Shown here piece by piece: positions 21,589 to 31,285 of a DNA stretch of 64,000 bases (the stretch's first letter is position 1; each line of letters opens with the position of its first letter). The DNA lies in NCBI RefSeq assembly GCF_011440395.1, contig NZ_JAAOIX010000005.1, forward strand, positions 186,001 through 250,000, given 5' to 3'. The DNA is from Pseudomaricurvus alcaniphilus (GTDB lineage Bacteria > Pseudomonadota > Gammaproteobacteria > Pseudomonadales > Cellvibrionaceae). The translations under genes were made by a program, and so were the position numbers. The notes beneath the pieces are model-generated. The model was not told the DNA's origin. It searched no databases and was given only the letters and a program-made list of their open reading frames with translations.

Positions 21589-21601
21589 ACGCAAGCCGAC
21601 A

Positions 21602-22609
21602 ATGACCCAGCCCAAAACACCCGCAAACAACCAACCACTAATCAGCGTGCTTATGGCTGCATACAATGCTGAGCATTATATACAAACAGCTATCAACAGC
21701 ATCCTTAGCCAGACTTACAGCAATTTGGAATTAATTATCATTGACGATGCTTCCACAGATAGCACGTGGGAAAAAATACAAGAGCTATCCGACCAACGCA
21801 TCAAATGCTACCAAAACCCAGGTAACCTGGGATACCTGAAAACCTGCAACAAGCTATTCTCGAGCGCTCAAGGCCAGTTTATTACCTTTCAAGATGCCGA
21901 TGACTGGAGCGCGCCACTTCGCCTTGAGACCCAACTACAACACCTTCAGAAAAATGAAGACATTCTTTTTTGCGGCACTTTTTGTGCCAAGGTCTTCAAT
22001 CCGAAACTCGAGGCTGAATACACTTACCCCGTTACGGACAAGGACATACGTCGACAGTTAGCACGAGGAAGGACCTCGCTATTCTGTGGCGCGAGCATTA
22101 TGTTTAGGCGGAAACTACTTGAGCAAGTAGGCGGCTATAGGGAACTCTTCGATCGGATCGGTGCAGAGGATATCGACTGGTATCTGCGTGCACTGGACGT
22201 GGGGAAAGCGTGCAACATACCGGCTACCCTATACTACTACCGGCAACACCAGGGCTCGATAAGCAAATCCCACAACTCTGGCCTCTCTGCCATCAGCACA
22301 GATATTGCCTACGCTCTATATTTACAGCGTCAGGACGGGCTCCGAGACGCGGGCGAAGTGATTGATAATTTGAATCAAATGCTCACGCCAATAACACCAG
22401 GAAATAGCAAATCGAAACCATCGCTTGCTGCTCAATTGTTAGCAATACTATTGAAAGATCGCAAAAGAGACCGATACGCCCTTAGCCTATCGCTCACTAA
22501 AACACTGGCCGCTCTTATCGCTTCGGCTCCAGCCCGAAATATTATCGCTCACCAAAGAAAGCGGCGAAGCCTGAAAATTAAGAGCTTCCTGAACGAACTT
22601 ACTCCATGA
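21602..22609 (+). CDS. Glycosyltransferase family 2
   Basis: A 335-residue cytoplasmic or peripheral GT-A enzyme. It starts the family pattern at ISVLMAAYNAEHYIQTA (about 14), has the nucleotide-binding IIIDDAST, the metal-binding FQDADDW and the acceptor-loop GAEDIDWYLRA. It adds a sugar to a growing lipid-linked or protein-linked glycan; donor and acceptor are unknown. Codon use is clearly more AT-rich than nadC just upstream, a sign of transfer. It overlaps the next GT2 gene by 4 nt (ATGA), so both are coupled. Confidence 0.92.
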   Translation: MTQPKTPANNQPLISVLMAAYNAEHYIQTAINSILSQTYSNLELIIIDDASTDSTWEKIQELSDQRIKCYQNPGNLGYLKTCNKLFSSAQGQFITFQDADDWSAPLRLETQLQHLQKNEDILFCGTFCAKVFNPKLEAEYTYPVTDKDIRRQLARGRTSLFCGASIMFRRKLLEQVGGYRELFDRIGAEDIDWYLRALDVGKACNIPATLYYYRQHQGSISKSHNSGLSAISTDIAYALYLQRQDGLRDAGEVIDNLNQMLTPITPGNSKSKPSLAAQLLAILLKDRKRDRYALSLSLTKTLAALIASAPARNIIAHQRKRRSLKIKSFLNELTP

Positions 22610-23490
22610 GCAACCAACCCCTAGTCTCCATTTACATCCCTACTCGCAACAGGAAAGACCTCCTGGACCAGGCTTTGGCTTCATGCGTGGCCCAGACCTA
22701 CCACAACATCGAAATTATTATCGTCGACGACGGATCAACGGATGACACGGAAATTCTTTGTCGACACTACCAGTCAAAGCACTCCAATATTGTCTACCTG
22801 AAAAATGAAACACCCCTCGGCGCCCCCGCCAGCAGAAACCGAGCAATCATAGAAAGTCGCGGAGAATTCATCACCGGCCTGGATGACGATGACACCATGC
22901 TGCCCTTCCGAATCCAGTCCTTTATAAATAACCACGACAAACGCTACAGCTTTCTTTGCAGCACTGTAATCGAAAAAAACATTTACGGAATGTTTCATAG
23001 CCAAGAGAAAAGCAAGGAAGTAGCACTGGGCGATGTAAAATCGAAAAATAGAATCGGTAATCAGATTTTTATTTCGCGGCAAAGACTCATCAATTCAGGC
23101 ATGTTTGACACTAAATTGACAGCGTGGCAGGACTATGACTTGTGGATAAGGCTCATCCATCAGTATGGCCCTGCCATTAAGATTGGCAACAACTCTATGA
23201 TCGTCAACAAGGCCCATTCAGCAGAAAGAATTACAACCTATGACACGGAAGGAAGTGGCTGCAAGAAATTTCTGGAAAAGCACAAGAATTTATTATCAGA
23301 AACAGACTGCCGAAAACTCATCGTCAGAGATCTCTGCAATAGAAATGTTAAGATAAGCGTAAAGAAGATTTTTGAGTATGGTAAAAATACAGGTCTCTAT
23401 AAAAACCTGACCATTCTTTACCTCCGAAAAAATTATCCGGCAATTGAGCGCTTGGCTTTCAAACTGCGGAAACAATTTCAGGACACTTGA
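22606..23490 (+). CDS. Glycosyltransferase family 2
   Basis: A 294-residue GT-A enzyme with VSIYIPTRNRKDLLDQA at the N-terminus, IIIVDDGSTDDTE, the DxD-like GLDDDDTM and the WQDYDLWIRL block. It is the last gene of the short plus-strand pair. Its end overlaps the 3' end of the convergent pyruvyl transferase gene by 13 bp, with no terminator between them. Confidence 0.92.
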   Translation: MSNQPLVSIYIPTRNRKDLLDQALASCVAQTYHNIEIIIVDDGSTDDTEILCRHYQSKHSNIVYLKNETPLGAPASRNRAIIESRGEFITGLDDDDTMLPFRIQSFINNHDKRYSFLCSTVIEKNIYGMFHSQEKSKEVALGDVKSKNRIGNQIFISRQRLINSGMFDTKLTAWQDYDLWIRLIHQYGPAIKIGNNSMIVNKAHSAERITTYDTEGSGCKKFLEKHKNLLSETDCRKLIVRDLCNRNVKISVKKIFEYGKNTGLYKNLTILYLRKNYPAIERLAFKLRKQFQDT

Positions 23491-24653
23491 TTCTCAACCC
23501 TATTCTCTGAGTAATGCTCGATAACCGCGTGAACTTTGGACCACATTTGAAGTGATTTATCCTTATCATACTCACACCGCGCCAAATAGGCTTCATTACT
23601 CTTTTCTTGCATTGCTGCCTGAAATAGTTCGACCATATCTGAATGACTTACATTGTGAGAAACTACAAATTTATCCTTGTTATAATCTTTGAACAACAGT
23701 TCATACTTGTGACTCCAGGAAGTGCAAAGGCAAGGCACTTTTTGCGTTAACGCACTCACGCACCCATGAAAACGTGAGCTAAAAACTATAGCCGAATCAC
23801 GAATAGCCCGCTTAACGTCCAAAGCATTATCCAACTCCAAATAACTAATTCTATCACCATAACTCTCTATCAAAGCAGAACAAATCTCGTCATCTATCTT
23901 GCCTTCATGATTAAGTACAACCGGCAGATAACCCTTCTCCAGAGAGACCTCAATAAACTTACCCAATACACGTATGTAATTACCCAACCATTGAGAATTA
24001 GAAAGATTTCTAGATGAAAGCATCTGGCCATTTGGAATCACAAGTGAATACTGAGAATCGATGAAGCCTAAGCCTTTAGATGGGTTTAGTAAATTCGTAA
24101 AATCGGGGAACAGCTCGACGTTAGGCGAATCAATCACTGCTTTAACAAATTGCAAACTTGCCTCATCTCGAACAAACACATGGGCAGCACTTCCAAAACA
24201 TTTATTTAATCGCTTTACATCAGCTTTATCGCTAAAAGGCCCAAAAGCCTGCGGCAAAAAAATGTAGGGTTTGTCATTTTTTTTAAAACGTAAAATTTCA
24301 CTGCAAAGATAACGCACCGAATCGTTGCGCCACTGATCTCCATAGGCAAAACCCGATGCATCTAGCACCATATCAATATCTGCTTCGAGCACTATACCAA
24401 GAGAATCCATCAGCCAGCGCCTGCCGCCCTTCGGTAGCCAGTATGACAGAAAGTTAAAATCAAACCTGCCCTTTCTGAGCGAAACTTTCTGCAGAGCCAA
24501 GTGCTCGCAACGCTTTAAATAGGGAGAATTTCTCGACGGTGTGAGCGCGATAACAATTTTGGATTTTGTGCGCCGTAGATTTTCAACTACAGCGAGCAAC
24601 ATTAACTCAGCGCCCTTATTAACAAACTGAACGCCCTTAACTTCAATTATCAC
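23478..24653 (-). CDS. Polysaccharide pyruvyl transferase family protein
   Basis: A 391-residue enzyme of the family that transfers pyruvate from phosphoenolpyruvate to a sugar hydroxyl as a ketal, giving the glycan a negative charge. Family marks are the N-terminal GVQFVNKGAELML, the PYIFLPQAFGPF segment (about 131), the FVRDEASLQFV block and the C-terminal SSRFHGCVSALTQKVPCLCTSW. It is the distal gene of the minus-strand glycan operon, overlapping the nitroreductase gene by 4 nt. Some family members instead act in other sugar transfers, so the exact reaction is not fixed. Confidence 0.85.
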   Translation of the reverse strand: MIIEVKGVQFVNKGAELMLLAVVENLRRTKSKIVIALTPSRNSPYLKRCEHLALQKVSLRKGRFDFNFLSYWLPKGGRRWLMDSLGIVLEADIDMVLDASGFAYGDQWRNDSVRYLCSEILRFKKNDKPYIFLPQAFGPFSDKADVKRLNKCFGSAAHVFVRDEASLQFVKAVIDSPNVELFPDFTNLLNPSKGLGFIDSQYSLVIPNGQMLSSRNLSNSQWLGNYIRVLGKFIEVSLEKGYLPVVLNHEGKIDDEICSALIESYGDRISYLELDNALDVKRAIRDSAIVFSSRFHGCVSALTQKVPCLCTSWSHKYELLFKDYNKDKFVVSHNVSHSDMVELFQAAMQEKSNEAYLARCEYDKDKSLQMWSKVHAVIEHYSENRVENQVS

Positions 24654-25726
24654 TCAACCACCTTTATCAGCGTATCGGCATTCTTTTTCTGGGAATAGGG
24701 AATTCCACCTTTACCCAAGGCATAACCAACCGAAATCATCATAGTCGGGCGACAACTATCCGGCAAAGCCAATAACCTCTGCAGTCGTGCCTCACGACTT
24801 TCTATGTCAGGCCAATTAATTGGGCAACTACTCAAGCCAAGAGCTTCAAATGAAAGCATTAGTTGCATACTGGCCAAAGCCGAGTCTATATAGATGATGT
24901 GCCTATCCCTATCCTCTGGATAAGCTGATAAATCCCCGACGACCACAATGAGACAAGGAATATTATCTGCAAAACCTACTGTCCCCATCGCACAATCAGC
25001 CACAGCTTTAATCTTGTCCTTCTCTATTACCAGATAGAAATAAAATGACTGACGATTACAAGCAGACGGCGCATAGCTCGCGGCAGTAACAGCTTGCTTT
25101 ATCAAGTTAATTTCTACTGGTTTATCCTCATACCACCGCACTGACCTACGCTGCTTAAACAACACCAAAAGATTGTCATAGTTAATGCCAGATTGGGCCA
25201 CTCTCTCTCGCTCATAAGGCGAGTATAAAATGCTGGGCTCCTTACTGACGACATCCAACCTCATAAAAAGTGTCCTGGGTTCATCCACAGACGGGTCATC
25301 TACTACCTGAAAGTATTCTCGCAACACATCACCGGCCCACTTCAACTCTTCAATAGAAAAGCCAGGAATCTTTATACTCTGAGCATAACATTCGACAGTT
25401 TCACGTATATAAGATTCAGCAAAAATAGACTTTCTTGGACGCATAATCAGGCCTTTTTCAAGCCTATGGGTATTCCTTCTCAGCAACGCTGAGGTCTGTA
25501 ATGATGCTGCGTCCTCCTTGTGATACGCCAGCCTTGCGCATAAAACAGATTGCTGTTCGCGTTTAAATCCATGATTAAAGAACAAGTAATACAAACCAGC
25601 ACTAAAGCGAGTTAAAGAACATAGTCTGATCAATGAGAGATCTATCCTTAGCCGAGCATATCGAAGTGCCGCCAAGAATTTGTTGATCTTGTCTTGTCCT
25701 ACTAAGCTCCTAATATAACGCTTCAT
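24650..25726 (-). CDS. Nitroreductase-family protein in glycan operon
   Basis: A 358-residue protein. The first 165 residues are a family-specific extension (LRRNTHRLEKGLIMRPRKS). The FMN-binding nitroreductase fold begins at LFKQRRSVRWYEDKPV (about 179) and continues with SYAPSACNRQSFYFYL, MGTVGFADNIPCLIVV and a C-terminal VGYALGKG. Proteins of this kind recur in exopolysaccharide and O-antigen clusters, where their role is unproved; flavin-dependent oxidation or reduction of a nucleotide sugar is a guess. It is 7 bp downstream of the flippase and overlaps the next gene. Confidence 0.82.
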   Translation of the reverse strand: MKRYIRSLVGQDKINKFLAALRYARLRIDLSLIRLCSLTRFSAGLYYLFFNHGFKREQQSVLCARLAYHKEDAASLQTSALLRRNTHRLEKGLIMRPRKSIFAESYIRETVECYAQSIKIPGFSIEELKWAGDVLREYFQVVDDPSVDEPRTLFMRLDVVSKEPSILYSPYERERVAQSGINYDNLLVLFKQRRSVRWYEDKPVEINLIKQAVTAASYAPSACNRQSFYFYLVIEKDKIKAVADCAMGTVGFADNIPCLIVVVGDLSAYPEDRDRHIIYIDSALASMQLMLSFEALGLSSCPINWPDIESREARLQRLLALPDSCRPTMMISVGYALGKGGIPYSQKKNADTLIKVVE

Positions 25727-25733
25727 ATCTTTA

Positions 25734-27062
25734 TCACCTGACCCAGTACCGCCGCCCCAATGTCGGAATCAACATTAATGAGCAGGTCATTATTCGTGCC
25801 ATAGGCATAGTTTTTCGACTCAAGAACAAGGAAAAGTAAGACGCGCCCGCATAGGAAAGCAGTGTCGCAAAGGCTGAGCCCACTACCCCATAATCCGGAA
25901 TCAACACCAAATTTAGCAGCACGTTTGCTAATGCGCCCACCCCTTGGGTTACAAATGAATAAAACAGTAACTTTTCTGCTATCAACCACTTACTCAAAAG
26001 GGCGCGCATAAATACAAAGACGCCAGCCCATATGTGCACAGCCAACACCATAGCAGAACCACTATATTGTTCACCGTAAACAATGCCGATTATTAATTCT
26101 GAATAAAATGAAGCCAAAACGGCCAAGACAAACGCAATCACCAATAGCAGATCGCATATTTTCTGCAAGCTATGACGATATGCGTTCCCATCAATACGCT
26201 CAATCTCTAAAAGGCGAGGAAAGAATGACTGCACTATCGCAACTGGAAGAAAATACCAAACTTCTGACAACCGTGCAGCCGCTGAATACACACCGACCTC
26301 CACACTTCCGAGCATCTGCCCCAGCATGAATTGGTCGACTTTGAGATAGACAACAGCGGCAACGCCCGACAATATCAACCAGTAGGATTGCTTAAGCAAC
26401 GAAACTCCATAAGACGTATTGGCCAAACGAAGATCTAATGCGCCACTGTACAGGCGATACAAAATAGCATAAGACAAATTGACAGCGACTAACTCCACTG
26501 ACTGAAGAACGACAATAGCTTCCAGGCCATGACCCAGCCAAAGAGCCGCCAACTTGAGAATTGAAAAAGCTATAACAATGTAAATTTTACACCTAGAAAC
26601 TGGCGCTGACTTAACCTTGTACTGAAACCAAAAGTCGAACAACTGAAGAAAATAAAACGAATTAGATAACACCAATAAAACATAGAGATATACTTGATCT
26701 CCCGGAATCCGCAAATAGGGCAATAATAGAAAACTTAGAAGACACCCAACAGCAGCTCCACCCAACCTAAACACCAGTGTGCTGGCTAGTATTCTGGCCT
26801 CATCTTTAGCACTACCGGCACCAGATAATTCGCGAATGATGATCGAATTTAAGCCTAACGCTGCCAATGGCGGAATAATTGATGTAATAGCCAGAAGGTA
26901 ATTCAGAGTACCAAAAAGCGACGCACCCAAGTCTCTGGCGATGGCGATGTTCACGATCAAAACCATGGGCAGAGCAAATAGGCGCTCAATTATCAGCCAC
27001 GATAGATTCCCAAGAATTTTGGATGCGGACGATAGTAATTCGGTATCAAGTTGGTTTTTCAC
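25734..27062 (-). CDS. Oligosaccharide flippase, Wzx/MVF type
   Basis: A 442-residue integral membrane protein with about 12-14 helices. The opening NLSWLIIERLFALPMVLIVN and the RDLGASLFGTLNYLLA block are typical of the polysaccharide-biosynthesis (MATE-like/MOP) superfamily. It should flip an undecaprenyl-linked oligosaccharide to the periplasmic side. No recognisable Wzy polymerase is in the locus, so the glycan may be a short oligosaccharide unit. Its AT-rich codon use matches the other genes of the locus. Confidence 0.88.
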   Translation of the reverse strand: MKNQLDTELLSSASKILGNLSWLIIERLFALPMVLIVNIAIARDLGASLFGTLNYLLAITSIIPPLAALGLNSIIIRELSGAGSAKDEARILASTLVFRLGGAAVGCLLSFLLLPYLRIPGDQVYLYVLLVLSNSFYFLQLFDFWFQYKVKSAPVSRCKIYIVIAFSILKLAALWLGHGLEAIVVLQSVELVAVNLSYAILYRLYSGALDLRLANTSYGVSLLKQSYWLILSGVAAVVYLKVDQFMLGQMLGSVEVGVYSAAARLSEVWYFLPVAIVQSFFPRLLEIERIDGNAYRHSLQKICDLLLVIAFVLAVLASFYSELIIGIVYGEQYSGSAMVLAVHIWAGVFVFMRALLSKWLIAEKLLFYSFVTQGVGALANVLLNLVLIPDYGVVGSAFATLLSYAGASYFSLFLSRKTMPMARIMTCSLMLIPTLGRRYWVR

Positions 27063-27239
27063 GCTTTATTTGACTATGCCATTCTACTAAAAGTAGAGTC
27101 CCGGCTGCCTGACCGAGGCTAAAATCGACGGAGAAAAGACAGCATCGTGAGATTGCTCAACCCAAAGTATTTGATAAGCTCCTGATCGAGACAGCACCCA
27201 ACTCAAGGACTGGACTTTTTCTCAATGAAATACCGAACG

Positions 27240-28415
27240 CTACCCTTTCTTCAGAAAAATGCTTGTATATTTTTCTGCAGTGCTTTCCCAAGTTAGCGAC
27301 AAACTTTCAAGATATCGCCTATTTTCACTACCGTATTCGCAGTTCAAACATAACGAATGCATTTCCTTTATGGCAGCCACCAAACCACTGATGCTGCCAT
27401 ATTGATACATCTTTGAAGCGGGAGCATCCTCTAACAACTCTCGGATACCCTCTGACCTTGAGCCTATGACAGGCACACCAAGCGCCAACGCTTCAAGCAC
27501 AACAGATGACCGACCTTCAGCTTTACTACAAATAAGTAATACGTCGGAATCAAGGTATTGCTTATATACTTCATTTTGCGCAATCGCACCATGAAATTTT
27601 ACCCTATCCGCTAGACCAAGCCTTTCGCAACAATCGATCAGCTTATTCATTTCTGGACCAGCTCCAACAATATCTAGCATGACGCCTGGATAATCATCTT
27701 TTATTTCTGCCAGAGCGACTAGTGCATGATCTATCGACTTTGATTCAATCAGACTAGAAACCATTAGAATCCTGAACTCCCCTCTTATTTCTCTTGACTT
27801 TTGTCTTGGGAGAAATAAATGCTTGTCTACACCGTTTGGTATATAGACAATCTTAGAGGAATATCGTGGAAACTCCGCAATGACTTTTGTGCACATTTCT
27901 TCGCCGACACAAACAATTTTGCGGCTCGCCCTGCATGCTAACAAAAACATGACTCTATACAATACACTAGACTTTAGCTTTCTTACATCTTCACCATGAA
28001 GCGTAGTAATTAAAGGCTTTTGGTACAACATAGCGGGAACAGCTACTATAAAACCAGAAACAATCCAATTTGCCTGAATAAAATCAACCTGATGTATCCT
28101 GCGAAGAATCTGGATAAAGAAGCCCAGAATAAGACCTGGCACAAGCAGAGCAACGAGCCTATTTTTTTTTAAGGCCGCAGGGATCCCTCCTCCATTCTGC
28201 GCTAGTACCTCTAAGCTATTTGGAGCATATCGAACTAGAACTAATTCCGGGCCGTCGTTTTCGTGGCTCTGCCGGGCTTCACCCTTTAATGATGGAGCCA
28301 AAACTTTCACCTGATGCTTTTTTGATAAAGCTTTAGCCAAATTAGCAACAAATGCACCTGCAGAAGGATTCTTGGCTGTAGGGTAAGAAGTGCTTATTAC
28401 TAGAACTTTACTCAT
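27240..28415 (-). CDS. Glycosyltransferase family 4
   Basis: A 391-residue GT-B enzyme. The N-terminal domain has ISTSYPTAKNPSAGAFVANL, and the C-terminal domain has the E(x7)E motif EGRSSVVLE inside an ALALGVPVIGSRSEGIREL block. It retains the donor anomeric configuration; the sugar is unknown. The start at 28415 (ATGAGTAAAGTT) overlaps the stop of the upstream GT2 gene by 8 nt; the frame stays open to 28490 but that part belongs to the GT2 gene. A 177-bp gap follows before the flippase gene. Confidence 0.9.
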   Translation of the reverse strand: MSKVLVISTSYPTAKNPSAGAFVANLAKALSKKHQVKVLAPSLKGEARQSHENDGPELVLVRYAPNSLEVLAQNGGGIPAALKKNRLVALLVPGLILGFFIQILRRIHQVDFIQANWIVSGFIVAVPAMLYQKPLITTLHGEDVRKLKSSVLYRVMFLLACRASRKIVCVGEEMCTKVIAEFPRYSSKIVYIPNGVDKHLFLPRQKSREIRGEFRILMVSSLIESKSIDHALVALAEIKDDYPGVMLDIVGAGPEMNKLIDCCERLGLADRVKFHGAIAQNEVYKQYLDSDVLLICSKAEGRSSVVLEALALGVPVIGSRSEGIRELLEDAPASKMYQYGSISGLVAAIKEMHSLCLNCEYGSENRRYLESLSLTWESTAEKYTSIFLKKG

Positions 28416-29301
28416 CTGCGTCCAGGTTTTTTTGTTCCAATGAAACGTCTTTATAAGTAAGCATGGAAACCTGCTCTGACACAAGTCCAATTAGAAATAT
28501 CAAAAGGGAAGACATAAATAGAATGGCGGACATGTTCGTAAACGCATTAAACTGTACGTATGTATATATATAACGAACCAATCCAAGCACAAAAACGATT
28601 ACACTAAACGGAAAAAATAGTTTTAATGGCGAGTAAAGTGTCGCAATTTTAAAAATAATCAAGAAAAACCTAACACCGTCTTTAAAGACATTAATATGGC
28701 TTTTACCAACTCTCTTTTTAACGTCAATTTTTTCAAATCCAACTGTATAACCAGACCTATAGAAAGCCATGGTGCTTGTCGTTGGGTAGGAAAAGCCATT
28801 GGGGAGAAGCGAAAGGAATTGTATAAACTTTTTCTTGTTAACCGCCCTCATTCCTGAAGTTAAATCGTCAATTGTTTGTCCAACCATATAAGATGCAATC
28901 CGATTATATATTTTATTTGCCAACCCCCTGAAAATATTCGCCTGATGCTCAATTGTCGATCTGGCCCCAACAACCATATCGTAGCCAGATGCAAGCTTAT
29001 CCAATAAACGACCCACATCTTTTGCTTGATGCTGACCATCTCCATCCATAAAGACAACCTGTTTACCTTTAGCGCTCAAAACACCGGCCTTAATCGATGC
29101 TCCGTTACCTTTAGAATAAGGATGCTTTATCTCCTTTATCCCAAACGATTGTATGACCTCACTTGTATCATCATCTGAACCGTCATTAACCACTATTATC
29201 TCAGCGTTTGGATACTCAACTAACAACTCTGGCAACAACATTTTCAACCCGTCGCTTTCATTCTTAGCCGGTATTACAATTGATATATCAAACTGAGACA
29301 T
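28408..29301 (-). CDS. DPM1/GtrB-like GT2 with two C-terminal helices
   Basis: A 297-residue enzyme. The GT-A domain covers 1-225 with ISIVIPAKNESDGL, VVNDGSDDDT, VVFMDGDGQHQ and DLTSGMRAVNKKKF. Two hydrophobic segments (about 228-250 and 262-282) anchor it. This architecture belongs to polyprenyl-phosphate sugar synthases such as DPM1, GtrB and ArnC, which make the lipid-linked sugar donors used by GT-C enzymes. A GT-C-like protein is encoded immediately upstream (overlap 14 nt), so donor and transferase may be a matched pair. Confidence 0.88.
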   Translation of the reverse strand: MSQFDISIVIPAKNESDGLKMLLPELLVEYPNAEIIVVNDGSDDDTSEVIQSFGIKEIKHPYSKGNGASIKAGVLSAKGKQVVFMDGDGQHQAKDVGRLLDKLASGYDMVVGARSTIEHQANIFRGLANKIYNRIASYMVGQTIDDLTSGMRAVNKKKFIQFLSLLPNGFSYPTTSTMAFYRSGYTVGFEKIDVKKRVGKSHINVFKDGVRFFLIIFKIATLYSPLKLFFPFSVIVFVLGLVRYIYTYVQFNAFTNMSAILFMSSLLIFLIGLVSEQVSMLTYKDVSLEQKNLDADE

Positions 29302-31201
29302 TCCGATCCCTAACCTTTTCTGCGACTTTGTTTAACTCTGCTTTCAACCGCTCTTCAAGCATCAAATATTGATCGATATGAAACTGCATAAAGCGAGGCT
29401 TAGCCCGCTCCATTGCTATGGCTTTTCTCACCTCCTCTAAAGCCAGCCCATGCAGGCCGGCACTGTATAAAATGCCACTTTTTAAAAATAAAACATAACT
29501 ATCTTTTTGATGCTTGAAGGTTTTATCGATAGATTCAATTGTAAGCTCTAGATTTCCCTGACGTGCATAAAATTCAACCTCCCAAAAAGCCACTTTGGCT
29601 TTGAATGTATGAGCTGCTCGATTCAAAGCATATATTCGCGAAAAAAGATTTCTCATAGCATCATCGTCTAGCCATCCACAAGCTTCGGTCTTATAAAGCC
29701 GAAACGTCTCTTCAAATATAGACGGCAGGCTCCCATCGTACTCTCCGACCTCCAGCCTTAAATAGAGCTCCTCCATTTCGAAATCTCTGCTCATATTACC
29801 CACACATGATTGATTCAAAATCACTAAATCATTGTGTATAGCTCTCGGCCACTTTTCTCGGATTCGCATCAGCTCCTTCTCCGCTAGCAGGTAATTCTTT
29901 TCTGCTATTAAAGATCTAGCATACATAGTTTGAGCACGAATGGATTCTGGGTGTTCGTTCGCCCAAATGTATATTTGCGCTTTTGGGTTTCCCCATATTT
30001 CAGCTCTTTGCTGCAAGAAAATTATAAAAATTCCAATCAATAATAAAATTGCTGGTCGCCCCGCAACACTCCTTCCCGTCCACAATACAATTGAGAGAGC
30101 CGTAACTATAAAAATTGCCGGCGTATAATTACGATGCTCAAAATAGAGCTCAAGAGGAATCACTGTAGACTCAAGAAGGTGCCCTACGTAAAAACCTATG
30201 ACACCAAAAAATAGCCATACATACTTCTTCCTAAAGTATAGGGCGCTGCCAATTAATATAGCGTGTACTACTAGCGAAAGAAGTGTAGTTATTGGTGAGA
30301 ATAAACCTTTTGAAATTTCTATATCATCGTGAACCAGTCCCATTTTGCCACTTAGAGGAGATACTATTTTTAGCATATAGTCCAAGAGTATTCTGGACTC
30401 AGTGAGTAACCTTTCCGTAGTACTAAAATTACGAACCGAGGAACCTGTTAACGATTGCCACTTGAACAGAAAATAGCAAAAACCGAGTAACAATGGGAAA
30501 ATCGTGACTGCCAATATAACAGGGTCACTTTTCTCCTTTCTAGCATAAGAAACCGTCAACTCTGCGATCAAGGCAAAACCAAATATTAGCGCACCATTTT
30601 CCTTGCTTAGAACTGCTAATAGGGCACAAATATACAAGCCCAAAAAGGCAAACACTCTTCCCTTCCATGGGTTTCTATAAATCATTGAACGGCCCACTAG
30701 AAAAAGGGAAAGACCGAGCAGTGTAAACAGTGTTGCAAGTTGGGTCATGCGCTGAATAATGTACAGCGTTGTCGATACATTAAGAGGTAACAGCAGCCAC
30801 ATCGCTGCGGCTAACAAAGCTATTTGTGTAGCCAGATTTTCGGCCTTACCAACTAAACACAAAAGCACCCTTACAAACCAAAAAATAACAATTCCGCACA
30901 AGCAATGTATCATTAGATTTGTATAGCGATAATCAATCACACTGCCTGGATACGCATAATCATCGATCAGAAAGCTCAACATGGCCACCGGCCTACCGAG
31001 CATCCCAGATTGATTTCCCAAAACGAATTGCAACATCGTTGACCAATCCGTCACTCCACTTTCGCTAACATTTAGGGTATTTAAATTGTAAATATCATCT
31101 ACAAGAAATATCCCATTCAGTCCCGGCCAGTATAGGTATACACAAACACCCAACAACAAAAACAACGCGATACTATAGGCGAAGCTTTCCAATTTATTCA
31201 T
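29288..31201 (-). CDS. GT-C-like membrane protein with C-terminal TPR region; candidate pilin glycosyltransferase
   Basis: A 637-residue protein. Residues 1-410 hold about 10-11 helices. The first periplasmic loop has the acidic pair FLVDDIYNL (Asp35, Asp36) typical of GT-C enzymes that use polyprenyl-phosphate sugars, and a later loop has LYFEHRNYTP (about 350), a motif of large TPR-bearing GT-C relatives. The last 220 residues are soluble and repeat-like (SLIAEKNYLLAEKELMRI), fitting TPRs. It is coded just downstream of pilA, as pilin glycosyltransferases such as TfpO and TfpW are in Pseudomonas. Direct homology to TfpW was not tested. Modification of the pilin is therefore a reasoned guess. 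Confidence 0.65.
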   Translation of the reverse strand: MNKLESFAYSIALFLLLGVCVYLYWPGLNGIFLVDDIYNLNTLNVSESGVTDWSTMLQFVLGNQSGMLGRPVAMLSFLIDDYAYPGSVIDYRYTNLMIHCLCGIVIFWFVRVLLCLVGKAENLATQIALLAAAMWLLLPLNVSTTLYIIQRMTQLATLFTLLGLSLFLVGRSMIYRNPWKGRVFAFLGLYICALLAVLSKENGALIFGFALIAELTVSYARKEKSDPVILAVTIFPLLLGFCYFLFKWQSLTGSSVRNFSTTERLLTESRILLDYMLKIVSPLSGKMGLVHDDIEISKGLFSPITTLLSLVVHAILIGSALYFRKKYVWLFFGVIGFYVGHLLESTVIPLELYFEHRNYTPAIFIVTALSIVLWTGRSVAGRPAILLLIGIFIIFLQQRAEIWGNPKAQIYIWANEHPESIRAQTMYARSLIAEKNYLLAEKELMRIREKWPRAIHNDLVILNQSCVGNMSRDFEMEELYLRLEVGEYDGSLPSIFEETFRLYKTEACGWLDDDAMRNLFSRIYALNRAAHTFKAKVAFWEVEFYARQGNLELTIESIDKTFKHQKDSYVLFLKSGILYSAGLHGLALEEVRKAIAMERAKPRFMQFHIDQYLMLEERLKAELNKVAEKVRDRNVSV

Positions 31202-31225
31202 AACTGCTCAATAATTTATATAAAC

Positions 31226-31252
31226 AAAAAAGGCCTTCTTTCGAAGGCCTTT
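31226..31252 (-). terminator. pilA terminator
   Basis: A perfect 10-bp stem (AAAGGCCTTC, loop of four, GAAGGCCTTT) is followed on the minus strand by a T-run. It lies 34 nt past the pilA stop and before the GT-C-like gene, so most pilA transcripts should end here, with some read-through into the glycan operon. Confidence 0.9.
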
Positions 31253-31285
31253 GCAGTACACGCGAACGAAATTTCTATTCGGAGG

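Noticed and set aside
21380-21600. tRNA gene at the nadC side of the island, as in Pseudomonas
   Set aside because: No cloverleaf with a T-loop GTTCRA and acceptor pairing could be built.
25723-25989. 88-codon minus-strand frame inside the flippase gene
   Set aside because: It is an alternate frame within the flippase gene.
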